Shown one piece after another: positions 47,098 through 56,280 of a stretch of 64,000 bases of DNA. The position numbers were made by a program, and so were the translations under genes. The notes beneath the pieces were generated by a model that saw nothing but the letters and a program-made list of their open reading frames with translations, searched no databases and was not told the DNA's origin. Position 1 is the stretch's first letter. Every line of letters begins with the position of its first letter. The DNA is from Burkholderia aenigmatica (GTDB lineage: Bacteria > Pseudomonadota > Gammaproteobacteria > Burkholderiales > Burkholderiaceae), in contig NZ_CABVQC010000005.1 in assembly GCF_902499175.1 (NCBI RefSeq), positions 124,001-188,000 on the forward strand. Direction: 5' to 3'.

Positions 47098-48246
47098 TCA
47101 ACGGGCGAGCGCGAGGGCGGGCGCGTCGTTTGCCTGCGTGTTGCCGGACAGCGCGGATTCGATGATCCCGCCGCCGAGGCAGATTTCACCGTCGTACAGC
47201 ACGGCCGACTGGCCGGGCGTGACGGCCCACTGCGCGTCGTCGAACGCGAGTGAGAAGCGCGCTTCGCCTGCCGGGCCGGGCGTGGCGGCGCCGAATGCGC
47301 ACGCCGCGTCGGCCTGCCGGTAGCGCGTCTTCGCGCCGCACGCGAAGCCGTCGGCCGGCGGCTCGCCGGCGACCCAGCTCACGTTGCCGGCGACGAGCTG
47401 GTGCGCCAGCAGCCACGGATGATCGTGCCCCTGCACGACGTACAGCGTGTTCGACGCGATGTCCTTCGCGGCGACGAACCACGGGTCGCCGTTGCCGGTC
47501 TTGCTGCCGCCGAGGCCGATGCCCTTGCGCTGGCCGAACGTGTAGAACGCGAGGCCGATGTGCTCGCCGACGACCTTGCCGTCCGGCGTCTTCATCGGGC
47601 CGGGTTTCGTCGGCAGATAGCGGTTCAGGAAATCGCGGAACGGCCGTTCGCCGATGAAGCAGATGCCGGTCGAATCCTTCTTCTTCGCGTTCGGCAGCCC
47701 GATCTGAGCGGCGATCTCGCGCACCTTCGTCTTCGGGATCTCGCCGAGCGGGAACATCGTCTTCGACAGTTGCGCCTGGTTCAGCCGGTGCAGGAAGTAC
47801 GACTGGTCTTTCGTATGATCGAAAGCCTTCAGCAGTTCGAACCGCCCGTCGCGCTCGCGCACGCGCGCATAGTGGCCGGTCGCGATCATTTCCGCGTCGA
47901 GCGACATCGCGTGATCGAGGAACGCCTTGAACTTGATCTCGGCATTGCACAGCACGTCGGGGTTCGGCGTGCGGCCGGCCGAGTATTCGCGCAGGAACTC
48001 GGCGAACACGCGGTCCTTGTATTCGGCCGCGAAGTTGACCGCTTCCACGTCGATGCCGATCAGGTCGGCCACCGACACGACGTCGATCCAGTCCTGGCGC
48101 GTCGAGCAGTATTCGCCGTCGTCGTCGTCTTCCCAGTTCTTCATGAACAGGCCGACTACGTCGTAACCCTGTTCCTTCAGCAGCCACGCGGTCACCGACG
48201 AATCGACGCCGCCCGACATGCCCACTACTACACGGCGCTTGCTCAT
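47098..48246 (-). CDS. mnmA: tRNA 2-thiouridylase MnmA
   Basis: A 382-residue enzyme that thiolates U34 of tRNA Lys, Glu and Gln. The PP-loop SGGVDSS is at residues 11-17; the catalytic cysteines are Cys100 (NPDVLCN) and Cys196 (STGICFIG). The long frame continues upstream into the nudix gene, but ATG 48246 gives the canonical [13 protein letters not shown]. It overlaps the upstream nudix gene by 4 bp. Confidence 0.98.
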   Translation of the reverse strand: MSKRRVVVGMSGGVDSSVTAWLLKEQGYDVVGLFMKNWEDDDDGEYCSTRQDWIDVVSVADLIGIDVEAVNFAAEYKDRVFAEFLREYSAGRTPNPDVLCNAEIKFKAFLDHAMSLDAEMIATGHYARVRERDGRFELLKAFDHTKDQSYFLHRLNQAQLSKTMFPLGEIPKTKVREIAAQIGLPNAKKKDSTGICFIGERPFRDFLNRYLPTKPGPMKTPDGKVVGEHIGLAFYTFGQRKGIGLGGSKTGNGDPWFVAAKDIASNTLYVVQGHDHPWLLAHQLVAGNVSWVAGEPPADGFACGAKTRYRQADAACAFGAATPGPAGEARFSLAFDDAQWAVTPGQSAVLYDGEICLGGGIIESALSGNTQANDAPALALAR

Positions 48247-48752
48247 TTGTTGACCGCCTGACGTTCGAATGCTTCGGGGCGCGGCGCGACCGAATGCGTG
48301 TGCACGAAATCGAGCGGAATGCGCCGCCCGGCGAGGTAATCGTCGATGCAGCGCATCACCGCGGGCGAGCGATGGCGCTCGCTGCACGCGCGCAGTTCGT
48401 CGGCGGTCATCCACAGCGTGCGGACGATGCCGTCGTCGAGCGAATGGCCCGCGATCGGCTCGCCGGCCGCGCCGCAGAACGTGAAGCGCAGATAGGTTGC
48501 GCCGGCGGTGCCGGGACGGTCGTAGTGCGCGAGATAGACGCCGACGAGCGCGTCGGGCGTGAACGGGTGCGCGGTTTCCTCGAGCGTCTCTCGGATCACG
48601 GCGTCGGCCAGCGTTTCGCCGGCTTCGAGATGGCCTGCCGGCTGGTTGATGCGCAGGCCCGACGAGGTTTCTTCCTCGATCATGAGAAAACGGCCGGCGT
48701 GCTCGACGAGCGCCGCGACCGTCACATGCGGGGTCCAGATTTCGGGTTTCAT
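48243..48752 (-). CDS. nudJ: NUDIX hydrolase, NudJ-like
   Basis: A 169-residue Nudix pyrophosphohydrolase. The Nudix box runs from Gly40 (GHLEAGET) through RETLEET (54-60), but the usual glycine after EEx is alanine. The same gene pair (nudJ then mnmA) occurs in E. coli, where NudJ hydrolyses thiamine pyrimidine and nucleoside di/triphosphates; the name here rests on that synteny. ATGA overlap with mnmA indicates coupling. Confidence 0.88.
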   Translation of the reverse strand: MKPEIWTPHVTVAALVEHAGRFLMIEEETSSGLRINQPAGHLEAGETLADAVIRETLEETAHPFTPDALVGVYLAHYDRPGTAGATYLRFTFCGAAGEPIAGHSLDDGIVRTLWMTADELRACSERHRSPAVMRCIDDYLAGRRIPLDFVHTHSVAPRPEAFERQAVNK

Positions 48753-49028
48753 GGTTCGGCATTTTACCGGTTGCGCCCGAACGCTGCCGGTCGCTGCGCT
48801 AAACGAATCCGACCCTGGCAATTCGTCTGTCCAGCCGATACGCGGCGACGCCGGCCCGGGCTGGCGCGGCCCCTCGCACGATCGTGGAGCCTGCTGGTAC
48901 GGCCATCGCTTTCGCCTAAAGTGAAGAGTGAGTGTCGTCGCTCGTGAGCCGGTCGTCAGCCTGCCCGGCTCGTTGTGCAGTAAAAATCGCAACAAACGAA
49001 ATACTGACAATGACTGGAGGGACCGGCG

Positions 49029-50168
49029 ATGCATATTGGCGTGCCTGCCGAAACGCGGGCGAACGAGGCGCGTGTGGCTGCGACACCGGAAACCGTGAAG
49101 AAATACGCGGCGGCCGGGCATCGGGTCAGTCTCGCGAAAGGGGCCGGCATTGCCGCGAGTTATCCCGACGCAGCCTATGCGGCCGCCGGTGCCGAACTGA
49201 CCGGCCAGTCGGCTGCTTTCGATGTCGACATCGTGCTGAAGGTCCAGGCGCCCACCGACGCCGAACTGCCGCTGCTCAAGCGCGGCGCCGTGCTGGTCGG
49301 CATGCTCGAGCCGTTCAACGGCGAGCAGGCGGCGAAGCTCGCCGCGGCCGGCGTGACGGGCTTCGCGCTCGAAGCCGCGCCGCGCACGACGCGTGCGCAG
49401 AGTCTCGACGTGCTGTCGTCGCAGGCGAACATCGCGGGCTACAAGGCCGTGCTGGTGGCCGCGGCGTTGTATCCGCGCTTCTTTCCGATGCTGATGACGG
49501 CTGCGGGCACCGTGAAGGCCGCGCGTGTGCTGATCCTCGGCGCGGGCGTCGCGGGCCTGCAGGCGATTGCGACCGCGAAGCGCCTCGGCGCGGTGATCGA
49601 GGCGTCCGACGTGCGGCCGGCCGTGAAGGAGCAGATCGAGTCGCTCGGCGCGAAATTCCTCGACGTCCCGTACGAAACCGACGAAGAGCGCGACGCGGCG
49701 CAGGGCGTGGGCGGCTACGCGCGTCCGATGCCGCCGTCGTGGCTCGGCCGCCAGGCCGCGCTCGTGCACGAGCGCGCGAAGCAGGCCGACATCGTGATCA
49801 CTACCGCGTTGATTCCCGGGCGCCCGGCACCGACGTTGATCTCGGTCGAAACCGTGCAGTCGATGAAGCCGGGCTCGGTGCTCGTCGATCTCGCGGCCGG
49901 CCGTGGCCCGGAATTCGACGGGCGCAAGAGCGGCAATTGCCCGCTGACGGTCGCCGACCAGGTGATCGTGCACGACGGCGTGACGATCGCCGGCTACACG
50001 AATCTCGCGTCGATGCTCGCAGCGGACGCGTCGGCGCTGTATGCGCGCAACCTGCTCGACTTCATGAAGCTGATCGTCACGAAGGAAGGCACGCTCAACA
50101 TCGACCTGACCGACGACATCGTCGCCGCGACGCTGTTGTGCCGCGATGGCGAAGTCGCGCGCAAGTAA
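49029..50168 (+). CDS. pntAA: Proton-translocating NAD(P) transhydrogenase, subunit alpha part 1
   Basis: A 379-residue soluble NAD(H)-binding domain I. Hallmarks are [18 protein letters not shown], the nucleotide fold [20 protein letters not shown] and GARPAP-type loop [10 protein letters not shown]. The membrane part that follows it in E. coli PntA is encoded separately as pntAB, 17 bp downstream. The complex uses the proton gradient to drive NADPH formation. CTGGAGG precedes the ATG. The 276-bp upstream gap has no clear promoter or gene. Confidence 0.97.
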   Translation: MHIGVPAETRANEARVAATPETVKKYAAAGHRVSLAKGAGIAASYPDAAYAAAGAELTGQSAAFDVDIVLKVQAPTDAELPLLKRGAVLVGMLEPFNGEQAAKLAAAGVTGFALEAAPRTTRAQSLDVLSSQANIAGYKAVLVAAALYPRFFPMLMTAAGTVKAARVLILGAGVAGLQAIATAKRLGAVIEASDVRPAVKEQIESLGAKFLDVPYETDEERDAAQGVGGYARPMPPSWLGRQAALVHERAKQADIVITTALIPGRPAPTLISVETVQSMKPGSVLVDLAAGRGPEFDGRKSGNCPLTVADQVIVHDGVTIAGYTNLASMLAADASALYARNLLDFMKLIVTKEGTLNIDLTDDIVAATLLCRDGEVARK

Positions 50169-50185
50169 CCGGGGAGGAGGCGACC

Positions 50186-50512
50186 ATGGAAGTCATCAAT
50201 CACACGGTGATCAACGTGATCATCTTCGTGCTGGCGGTGTACGTCGGCTACCACGTGGTGTGGAACGTCACGCCGGCGCTGCATACGCCGCTGATGGCCG
50301 TGACCAATGCGATCTCGGCGATCGTGATCGTCGGCGCGATGCTGGCGGCGGCGCTCACCGTCGGCACGACCGGCAAGGTGTTCGGCACGCTCGCGGTCGC
50401 GCTCGCGGCCGTCAACGTGTTCGGCGGCTTCCTCGTGACGCGGCGCATGCTCGAGATGTTCCGCAAGAAGGCGCCGAAGCAGGCCGAGGGCGGCAAGGAG
50501 GGCGCGCGATGA
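50186..50512 (+). CDS. pntAB: NAD(P) transhydrogenase, subunit alpha part 2 (membrane)
   Basis: A 108-residue protein with three to four transmembrane helices ([58 protein letters not shown]). GGGGAGGAGG provides a very strong ribosome-binding site. Overlaps pntB by 4 bp. Corresponds to the C-terminal membrane domain of PntA. Confidence 0.97.
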   Translation: MEVINHTVINVIIFVLAVYVGYHVVWNVTPALHTPLMAVTNAISAIVIVGAMLAAALTVGTTGKVFGTLAVALAAVNVFGGFLVTRRMLEMFRKKAPKQAEGGKEGAR

Positions 50513-51963
50513 GCATGAACGTCGTCACGCTGCTGTACCTCGTCGCGTCGGTGTGCTTCATCCAGGCGCTGAAGGGCCTGTCGAACCCGAAGAGCGCGCG
50601 GCGCGGCAACCTGTTCGGGATGGCCGGGATGGCCATCGCGATCCTCACGACGATCGCGCTGATCGTCAAGCAGGCCGCGTGGCTCGGCGCGAACCTGCCG
50701 CTCGGCATCGCGCTGGTGCTCGGCGCGCTGATCGTCGGCGGCGGCGTGGGGGCGTTCGTCGCCGCGCGCGTCGAGATGACGAAGATGCCGGAACTCGTCG
50801 CGGCGATGCACTCGCTGATCGGGCTTGCGGCCGTGTGCATTGCGTACGCGGTGGTGTCGGAGCCGGAAGCGTTCGGGCTCGTGCCGCAGGATGCGGTGTC
50901 GTCGAACTTCATCCCGTACGGCAATCGCGTCGAGCTGTTCATCGGCACGTTCGTCGGCGCGATCACGTTCTCCGGTTCGGTGATCGCGTTCGGCAAGCTG
51001 TCGGGCAAGTACACGTTCCGGCTGTTCCAGGGGGCGCCGGTCGTGTATGCGGGCCAGCACCTGCTCAACCTGATGCTCGCGCTCGCGATGCTCGGCTTCG
51101 GCATCCTGTTCTTCATCACGCAGTCGTGGCTGCCGTTCATCATCATGACGGCGATCGCGTTCGCGCTTGGCGTGCTGATCATCATCCCGATCGGCGGCGC
51201 GGACATGCCGGTGGTCGTGTCGATGCTGAACTCCTACTCCGGATGGGCGGCGGCCGGCATCGGCTTCTCGCTGAACAACGCGATGCTGATCATCGCCGGG
51301 TCGCTCGTGGGCTCGTCGGGCGCGATCCTGTCGTACATCATGTGCCAAGCGATGAACCGCTCGTTCTTCAACGTGATCCTGGGCGGTTTCGGCGGCGAGG
51401 CAGCGGCCGGTGGTGCCGCGGGTGCGAAAGAACAGCGGCCGGTGAAGTCGGGCTCGGCCGAAGACGCATCGTTCATGCTCGGCAACGCGGAAACGGTCGT
51501 GATCGTGCCGGGCTACGGGCTGGCCGTGGCCCGTGCGCAGCACGCGCTGAAGGAGCTGACCGACAAGCTGGTCGAGAAGGGCATCGACGTGAAGTACGCG
51601 ATCCATCCGGTCGCGGGGCGGATGCCGGGGCACATGAACGTGCTGCTCGCGGAAGCGGAGGTGCCGTACGAGATCGTGCACGAGATGGACGACATCAACG
51701 GCGAATTCGGCCAGGTCGACGTCGTGCTCGTGCTCGGCGCGAACGACGTGGTGAACCCGGCCGCGAAGAACGATCCGCAATCGCCGATCGCGGGGATGCC
51801 GATCATCGAGGCGTACAAGGCGCGCACGGTGATCGTCAACAAGCGCTCGATGGCGGCCGGCTACGCGGGCCTCGACAACGACCTGTTCTACATGGACAAG
51901 ACGATGATGGTGTTCGGCGATGCGAAGAAGGTCATCGAGGACATGGTGAAGGCGGTCGACTAG
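50509..51963 (+). CDS. pntB: NAD(P) transhydrogenase, subunit beta
   Basis: A 484-residue subunit: about nine transmembrane helices (residues 1-265; HSLIGLAAV and [21 protein letters not shown] line the proton path) and a C-terminal NADP(H)-binding domain III (about 305-484) with [33 protein letters not shown] and [12 protein letters not shown]. Completes the pntAA-AB-B operon. No clear intrinsic terminator was found in the 95 bp before the LysR gene. Confidence 0.98.
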   Translation: MSMNVVTLLYLVASVCFIQALKGLSNPKSARRGNLFGMAGMAIAILTTIALIVKQAAWLGANLPLGIALVLGALIVGGGVGAFVAARVEMTKMPELVAAMHSLIGLAAVCIAYAVVSEPEAFGLVPQDAVSSNFIPYGNRVELFIGTFVGAITFSGSVIAFGKLSGKYTFRLFQGAPVVYAGQHLLNLMLALAMLGFGILFFITQSWLPFIIMTAIAFALGVLIIIPIGGADMPVVVSMLNSYSGWAAAGIGFSLNNAMLIIAGSLVGSSGAILSYIMCQAMNRSFFNVILGGFGGEAAAGGAAGAKEQRPVKSGSAEDASFMLGNAETVVIVPGYGLAVARAQHALKELTDKLVEKGIDVKYAIHPVAGRMPGHMNVLLAEAEVPYEIVHEMDDINGEFGQVDVVLVLGANDVVNPAAKNDPQSPIAGMPIIEAYKARTVIVNKRSMAAGYAGLDNDLFYMDKTMMVFGDAKKVIEDMVKAVD

Positions 51964-52058
51964 CGCACGCGCCGGCAACGCGGCTGCCTGCTTCGATTCA
52001 CGGGCAGCGTGACCGGACATTGGACAGGCCCGACCGGTGCAAGCCGGCCGTGCCTTGT

Positions 52059-52979
52059 TCATGGCGCGACGAGGTTCGCGACGCACGCGGCGATCGTGTC
52101 GCGCACGCGCACGATCGCCGGGTCGCGCTGCGTGCTCGTGCGCCAGCCGATTTCCACCGGGTAGTGCGGCAAGTCGACCGGGCATGCGAGCGCGCGCAGC
52201 GGTGTCGATTGCGCGATCGCGCGCGCCGCGTGCGCGGGAATCGTCGCGACTGCGTCGGAGCCGGCGAGCAGGTACGGCAGCGCGGCGAAATGCGTGGTCG
52301 ACGCCGCGACGCGCCGCTTGTGGCCGAGCGTGGCCAGCGCCTCGTCGACGATCCCGATCACGCCGCCCGACGACACGAGCAGGTGATCGCGCCGCAGGAA
52401 ATCGGCGAGCGTCAGCGTGCGCGGCGGCCGCTCGCGGGCGGCCGGGTCGATCAGGCACGCATAGCCGCCCGTCGCGACCGCGCGTCGGCTGAGCCCGTTC
52501 GCAGAGAAGCCGCCCGACGCGATCGCGAGGTCGACGCCGTGACGCAGCAGCGCGTCGCCGGCGATGCCGCTGTGCGTCTGCCGGAAGATCAGCCGGATGC
52601 CGGCAGCTTCCCGCGCGACGGCGTCGATCAGTGCGCGGCCGAGCGCGATCTCGAAGTCGTCCGACAGCCCGATCGAGATCGTGCGGCCGACGCGGTCGCC
52701 GCCGTCGGCCGCGATCGCGAGGCTTTCGCGGCAGCGGTCGAGCGCGTCGGACAGGATCGGCTTCAGTTCGTCCGCGCGCGGCGTCGGCGCGAGGCCGCGG
52801 CCGGTGCGCGCGAACAGCGGATCGGCATAGATCACGCGCAGCCGCGCCAGCGCCGCGCTCACCGCCGACTGCGTGAGGCCGAGCCGCAGCGCCGCGCGGC
52901 TCGCGCCGCCTTCCTCGTACAGCGCCTCGAACACTTTCAGCAGGTTCAGGTCGAGGCTGGCGATATCATCCGCATTCAT
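52059..52979 (-). CDS. LysR family regulator divergent from nitrilase
   Basis: A 306-residue LysR protein. The helix-turn-helix is in residues 1-66 (LDLNLLKVFEALYEEGGASR; LTQSAVSAALARLR) and the effector domain follows (from about 92). The LDLNLL start places it in the NodD/NahR-like branch. Divergent from a nitrilase gene with an 80-bp gap containing repeated TATCGAT half-sites, so it probably activates that gene. Confidence 0.92.
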   Translation of the reverse strand: MNADDIASLDLNLLKVFEALYEEGGASRAALRLGLTQSAVSAALARLRVIYADPLFARTGRGLAPTPRADELKPILSDALDRCRESLAIAADGGDRVGRTISIGLSDDFEIALGRALIDAVAREAAGIRLIFRQTHSGIAGDALLRHGVDLAIASGGFSANGLSRRAVATGGYACLIDPAARERPPRTLTLADFLRRDHLLVSSGGVIGIVDEALATLGHKRRVAASTTHFAALPYLLAGSDAVATIPAHAARAIAQSTPLRALACPVDLPHYPVEIGWRTSTQRDPAIVRVRDTIAACVANLVAP

Positions 52980-52984
52980 GACAC

Positions 52985-53025
52985 TTATCGTTCTATCGAT
53001 TTGATCGATGACATCATATCGATAA
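52985..53025. promoter_or_regulatory. LysR binding-region candidate
   Basis: ATCGAT-TTG-ATCGAT (52995-53009) is a 15-bp palindrome; TTATCG (52985) and TATCGATAA (53017-53025) flank it symmetrically. The cluster fills most of the 80-bp divergent gap. Confidence 0.55.
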
Positions 53026-53059
53026 AGATGGCGTTACCCCATTCACCGGAGACGCCTTC

Positions 53060-53983
53060 ATGTCCACGTCAGTCATCGCCGCGCTGCAGATCGGCGCATC
53101 GCCCGCCGGCATGCGCGCCACGCTCGATACGATCCTCGGCTACGAAACTGCGATCCGCGACAGTGGCGCGTCGCTCGTCGTACTGCCCGAGGCCGTACTC
53201 GGCGGCTATCCGAAAGGCGAGATCTTCGGCACGCGGCTCGGTTACCGGCTGCCCGAAGGCCGCGACGCGTATGCGCGCTATGCCGCGCAGGCGATCGACG
53301 TGCCGGGGCCTGAAACCGACGAGCTGGCCGCGCTGTCGCAGCGCACCGGTGCGAGCCTCGTGGTCGGCGTGATCGAGCGCGGCGGCAGCACGCTGTACTG
53401 CACGGCGCTGTTCTTCGACCCGCGCGACGGGCTCGTCGCGAAGCACCGCAAGCTGATGCCGACCGGCACCGAACGGCTGATCTGGGGGCAGGGCGACGGC
53501 TCGACCTTGCCCGTCGTCGAGACGGCCGCGGGCCGCGCGGGCGCCGCGATCTGCTGGGAGAACCACATGCCGCTCCTGCGCTGCGCGATGTACGCGAAGG
53601 GTGTGCAGATCTGGTGCGCACCGACCGTCGACGAGCGCGATGTCTGGCAGAGCTCGATGCGGCATATCGCGCACGAAGGGCGCTGCTTCGTCGTCAGCGC
53701 TTGCCAGGTGCAGCCGTCGCCGCGCGCGCTCGGGATCGACGTGCCGGGCTGGGATCCGGAGCGGCCGCTGATCCGCGGCGGCAGCGTGATCGTCGGGCCG
53801 CTCGGCGACTTGCTGACGGAGCCGCTGATCGGCGAAGCCGGGCTCCTGACCGCGCGCATCGATACCGACGAACTCGTGCGGGCGCGCTACGACTTCGACG
53901 TGGTCGGGCATTACGCGCGGCCCGACGTGTTCTCGCTGCACGTCGACGAGCGGCCGAAGCGGACGGTGGTATTCGGCGGGTAG
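53060..53983 (+). CDS. Nitrilase
   Basis: A 307-residue nitrilase-superfamily enzyme with the complete triad: Glu44 ([13 protein letters not shown]), Lys131 (KHRKLMPT) and Cys165 ([12 protein letters not shown]). These blocks and the [10 protein letters not shown] segment are those of true nitrilases (nitrile to carboxylic acid plus ammonia) rather than amidases. Aromatic versus aliphatic preference cannot be read by eye. Local LysR control is likely. Confidence 0.93.
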   Translation: MSTSVIAALQIGASPAGMRATLDTILGYETAIRDSGASLVVLPEAVLGGYPKGEIFGTRLGYRLPEGRDAYARYAAQAIDVPGPETDELAALSQRTGASLVVGVIERGGSTLYCTALFFDPRDGLVAKHRKLMPTGTERLIWGQGDGSTLPVVETAAGRAGAAICWENHMPLLRCAMYAKGVQIWCAPTVDERDVWQSSMRHIAHEGRCFVVSACQVQPSPRALGIDVPGWDPERPLIRGGSVIVGPLGDLLTEPLIGEAGLLTARIDTDELVRARYDFDVVGHYARPDVFSLHVDERPKRTVVFGG

Positions 53984-54056
53984 GGAACGGAGGTTGGCCG
54001 GGCAACGCGTGGCGGCGCGGAACATGAACGGCGGCGGCGCCCGCCGTCGTGCCGCG

Positions 54057-54743
54057 TCAGCGCATTGGCGCTTCCGCGATCCGCATGTAGTCGGCGATCC
54101 GCCGCCCTTCCATGTCCGGAAACTGCTCGTGCACGGTGATGTCGCCCATCCGCGCGATGTCGAAGGTGCGGAAATCGTCGCGCAGCTCGCACCACGCGCC
54201 GATCGTCCAGCGCCCGCCCCAGTAGACGAGCCCGAGCGGCCACACGCGGCGTTGCGAATGCGCGCCGAGCCGGTCGCGGTAGCCGAAGCTGACGACATGG
54301 CGCGTGTCGATGGCCTGGTGGATCGCGTCGACCTTCGCGCAAAACGTCTCGTCGATGTGGAACGACGGCGCGAACACGGGCAGGCGGTCGAGCGTCGTGC
54401 GCTTGTCGGCCGGCATCGCCGACGCGATCTTCGCGAGCGCCGAGCGCGCGCCGCTCGCGAAGCGCGCACCGCCCCAGGTTTCGAGCATGCGTGCGGCGGT
54501 GGCGAGCGCCGCGAGTTCCTCGGCCGTGAACGTGAGCGGCGGCAGGCTCGCGTTGCGGTTCAGCCGGTAGCCGATGCCGGCTTCGCCTTCGATCGGCACC
54601 CCTGACAGTTGCAGGTCGCGCACGTCGCGATAGACCGTGCGCGGCGACACCGACAGCCAGTCGGCCAGCTGCTGCGCGGTCGTGAGACGACGCCCGCGCA
54701 GCAGCTCGGCGATCTGGAACAGGCGGTCGGCACGGCGCGTCAT
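54057..54743 (-). CDS. YafY-type regulator with HTH and WYL domain
   Basis: A 228-residue regulator: N-terminal HTH_11 (RLFQIAELLRGRRLTTAQQL; VSPRTVYRDVRDL) and a WYL effector domain in the C-terminal half (VSFGYRDRLGAHSQRRVWPL region, then GLVYWGGRWTIGAWCE). WYL domains sense nucleic-acid or small-molecule signals. It lies 73 bp downstream of a VOC protein gene on the same strand; the two are often neighbours in proteobacteria, so the VOC gene may be its target. Confidence 0.9.
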   Translation of the reverse strand: MTRRADRLFQIAELLRGRRLTTAQQLADWLSVSPRTVYRDVRDLQLSGVPIEGEAGIGYRLNRNASLPPLTFTAEELAALATAARMLETWGGARFASGARSALAKIASAMPADKRTTLDRLPVFAPSFHIDETFCAKVDAIHQAIDTRHVVSFGYRDRLGAHSQRRVWPLGLVYWGGRWTIGAWCELRDDFRTFDIARMGDITVHEQFPDMEGRRIADYMRIAEAPMR

Positions 54744-54816
54744 GACGGCACCTCGACTCCAACGGCGGTGGGGACTTCGCGATGATAGCGCCGCGCGAGC
54801 CCGACGGCCGGTGCGC

Positions 54817-55221
54817 TCAGTGGCATTTCGGCGCGTGCAGGCCGACGCGGTTGCCTTCCGTGTCGATAAGGTAGCCGACGTAGCCGTAGTTGTTCGGCAG
54901 CTCGACGACCGAGCCCTGCACGACGCCGCCCGCGCGCTTCGCGCGTTCGAGCGCCGCGACGACCGATTCGCCGGCGTTCAGGTAGACGAGTACGCCGTTC
55001 GCGCTCGGCTTCATCTGCTGCGGATCGAACACGATGCTGCCGCCCGTGCTCGATGCCTCGTGATCGAACGTGGCCATCGGCACGCCGCCGATGACTTCGC
55101 GCTGCAGCGTCGTTTGCAGCACGGTTTCGTAAAAGCGGATCGCCCGGTCGAAATCGAGGGACGGAATGTCGAACCATGCGATCGCGCGCTCCAGGGTGGC
55201 GGTGGCAGTTGCGGACGTCAT
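54817..55221 (-). CDS. VOC family protein (glyoxalase/dioxygenase fold)
   Basis: A 134-residue vicinal-oxygen-chelate protein with paired beta-alpha-beta-beta-beta modules (IAWFDIPSLDFDRAIRFYET; VVELPNNYGYVGYLIDTEGN). A C-terminal His-ending segment (GLHAPKCH) may be metal-related. Substrate unknown. The ATG at 55221 has AAGGAG upstream; the longer open frame is not supported. Confidence 0.9.
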   Translation of the reverse strand: MTSATATATLERAIAWFDIPSLDFDRAIRFYETVLQTTLQREVIGGVPMATFDHEASSTGGSIVFDPQQMKPSANGVLVYLNAGESVVAALERAKRAGGVVQGSVVELPNNYGYVGYLIDTEGNRVGLHAPKCH

Positions 55222-55339
55222 GACGTGCTCCTTGTTGCGTGGTTGTTCGGGTTCGGTGTGGAAACCGGCGATGCATTGCGCCGGGATTGCAGTGTGATCG
55301 CGCCCTGCTGACACCGTCTTGTCAGTAGAGTTGTCACCC

Positions 55340-55367
55340 TTGACATGCAACTGTTTGGTTGCATAAT
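55340..55367 (+). promoter_or_regulatory. ArsR-SRPBCC promoter
   Basis: TTGACA (55340-55345), a 16-bp spacer and CATAAT (55362-55367), 24 bp before the ArsR ATG. Confidence 0.75.
55345..55364. promoter_or_regulatory. ArsR operator candidate within the promoter
   Basis: ATGCAAC (55345-55351) and GTTGCAT (55358-55364) are perfect 7-bp arms with a 6-bp spacer. The repeat fills the space between -35 and -10, an ideal autorepressor site. Confidence 0.75.
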
Positions 55368-55390
55368 AAGCGCATTGACCCGGGAGCGGC

Positions 55391-55723
55391 ATGGATCTCG
55401 TTTTCAAGGCGCTGGCCGATGCCACGCGCCGCCAGTTGCTCGACCTGCTGCATGCGAAAAACGGACAGACCCTGTCCGAGCTATGCGACGGGCTCGCGAT
55501 GAGCCGGCAGGCCGTGAGCAAGCATCTCGCGCTGCTCGAGGCCGCGAATCTCGTCGCGACCACGTGGCGCGGCAGGGAGAAGCTGCATTACCTGAATCCG
55601 GTGCCGATCCACGACATCGCGGAACGCTGGATCGGCAAGTTCGAGCGTCAGCGCCTGCAGGCGCTGGCGGATCTCAAGCGCGGGCTGGAAGCGGCCGGCG
55701 ATTCTGGAGGCAACGATGAGTAA
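55391..55723 (+). CDS. ArsR family transcriptional regulator
   Basis: A 110-residue winged-helix ArsR repressor (FKALADATRRQLLDLLHAKN; MSRQAVSKHLALLEAANLV). It has only one cysteine (LCDGL), so thiol-based metal sensing of the ArsR type is unlikely. This subgroup is usually encoded with an SRPBCC protein, as here (8-bp overlap with the next gene). A 20-bp inverted repeat inside its promoter is the likely operator. Confidence 0.95.
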   Translation: MDLVFKALADATRRQLLDLLHAKNGQTLSELCDGLAMSRQAVSKHLALLEAANLVATTWRGREKLHYLNPVPIHDIAERWIGKFERQRLQALADLKRGLEAAGDSGGNDE

Positions 55724-56180
55724 TCCCGCCTTTGTGTACGTGACGTTCATTGCGTCGACGCCCGAGCGCGTGTTCGATGCGCTGACCAACGCCGAGCTGA
55801 CGAAGGACTACTGGGTGCGGCACCGCAACGCATCGCCCGACTGGCGGCCGGGTTCGCGCTGGGAACATCAGGACTACGACGATCCGTCGCGGGTCGACAT
55901 CGTCGGCGAAGTGGTCGAGAACGATCCGCCGCGCCGGCTGGTCGTCACGTGGCGCGCGCCGTCGGGGGAGAGCGGGGAATCGCGCGTGACCTACGTCGTC
56001 GAGCCGCACGAGGGCGTCGTGAAGCTGACCGTCACGCACGACGGGCTGGTGCCAGGCTCGGAGATGGATCGCGGGATTCGCGGCGGATGGCCGGTCGTGC
56101 TGTCGAGCCTCAAGACGCTGCTCGAGACGGGGCAGGCGCTGCCGTTCACGACGGGGCGCTGGGAGCATTCGAAGCACTGA
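55716..56180 (+). CDS. SRPBCC/AHSA1 domain protein
   Basis: A 154-residue START-like hydrophobic-ligand-binding protein of the AHSA1 (Aha1 C-terminal) family: FIASTPERVFDALTNAELTK at the start and GGWPVVLSSLKTLLETGQAL at the end are standard. Ligand unknown. Translationally coupled to ArsR by an 8-bp overlap with GGAGG before its ATG. Followed by two long hairpins. Confidence 0.93.
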   Translation: MSNPAFVYVTFIASTPERVFDALTNAELTKDYWVRHRNASPDWRPGSRWEHQDYDDPSRVDIVGEVVENDPPRRLVVTWRAPSGESGESRVTYVVEPHEGVVKLTVTHDGLVPGSEMDRGIRGGWPVVLSSLKTLLETGQALPFTTGRWEHSKH

Positions 56181-56185
56181 AACGA

Positions 56186-56264
56186 AACGCCGCCGTTGCC
56201 GCGGGTGCGGTAACGGCGGCGTTCCGGGTGTCGCAGCGGGGCCGCACCGGCGGCCCCGCTGCGA
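56186..56264. terminator. Two long GC hairpins between convergent genes
   Basis: Hairpin A: AACGCCGCCGTT (56186-56197) with AACGGCGGCGTT (56212-56223). Hairpin B: a 15-bp perfect stem from 56231 to 56245 with 56250-56264, loop ACCG. Neither has a T run, so they may act as Rho-linked or RNA-stabilising structures for both converging genes. Confidence 0.55.
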
Positions 56265-56280
56265 TCATGATGCAGACAGG

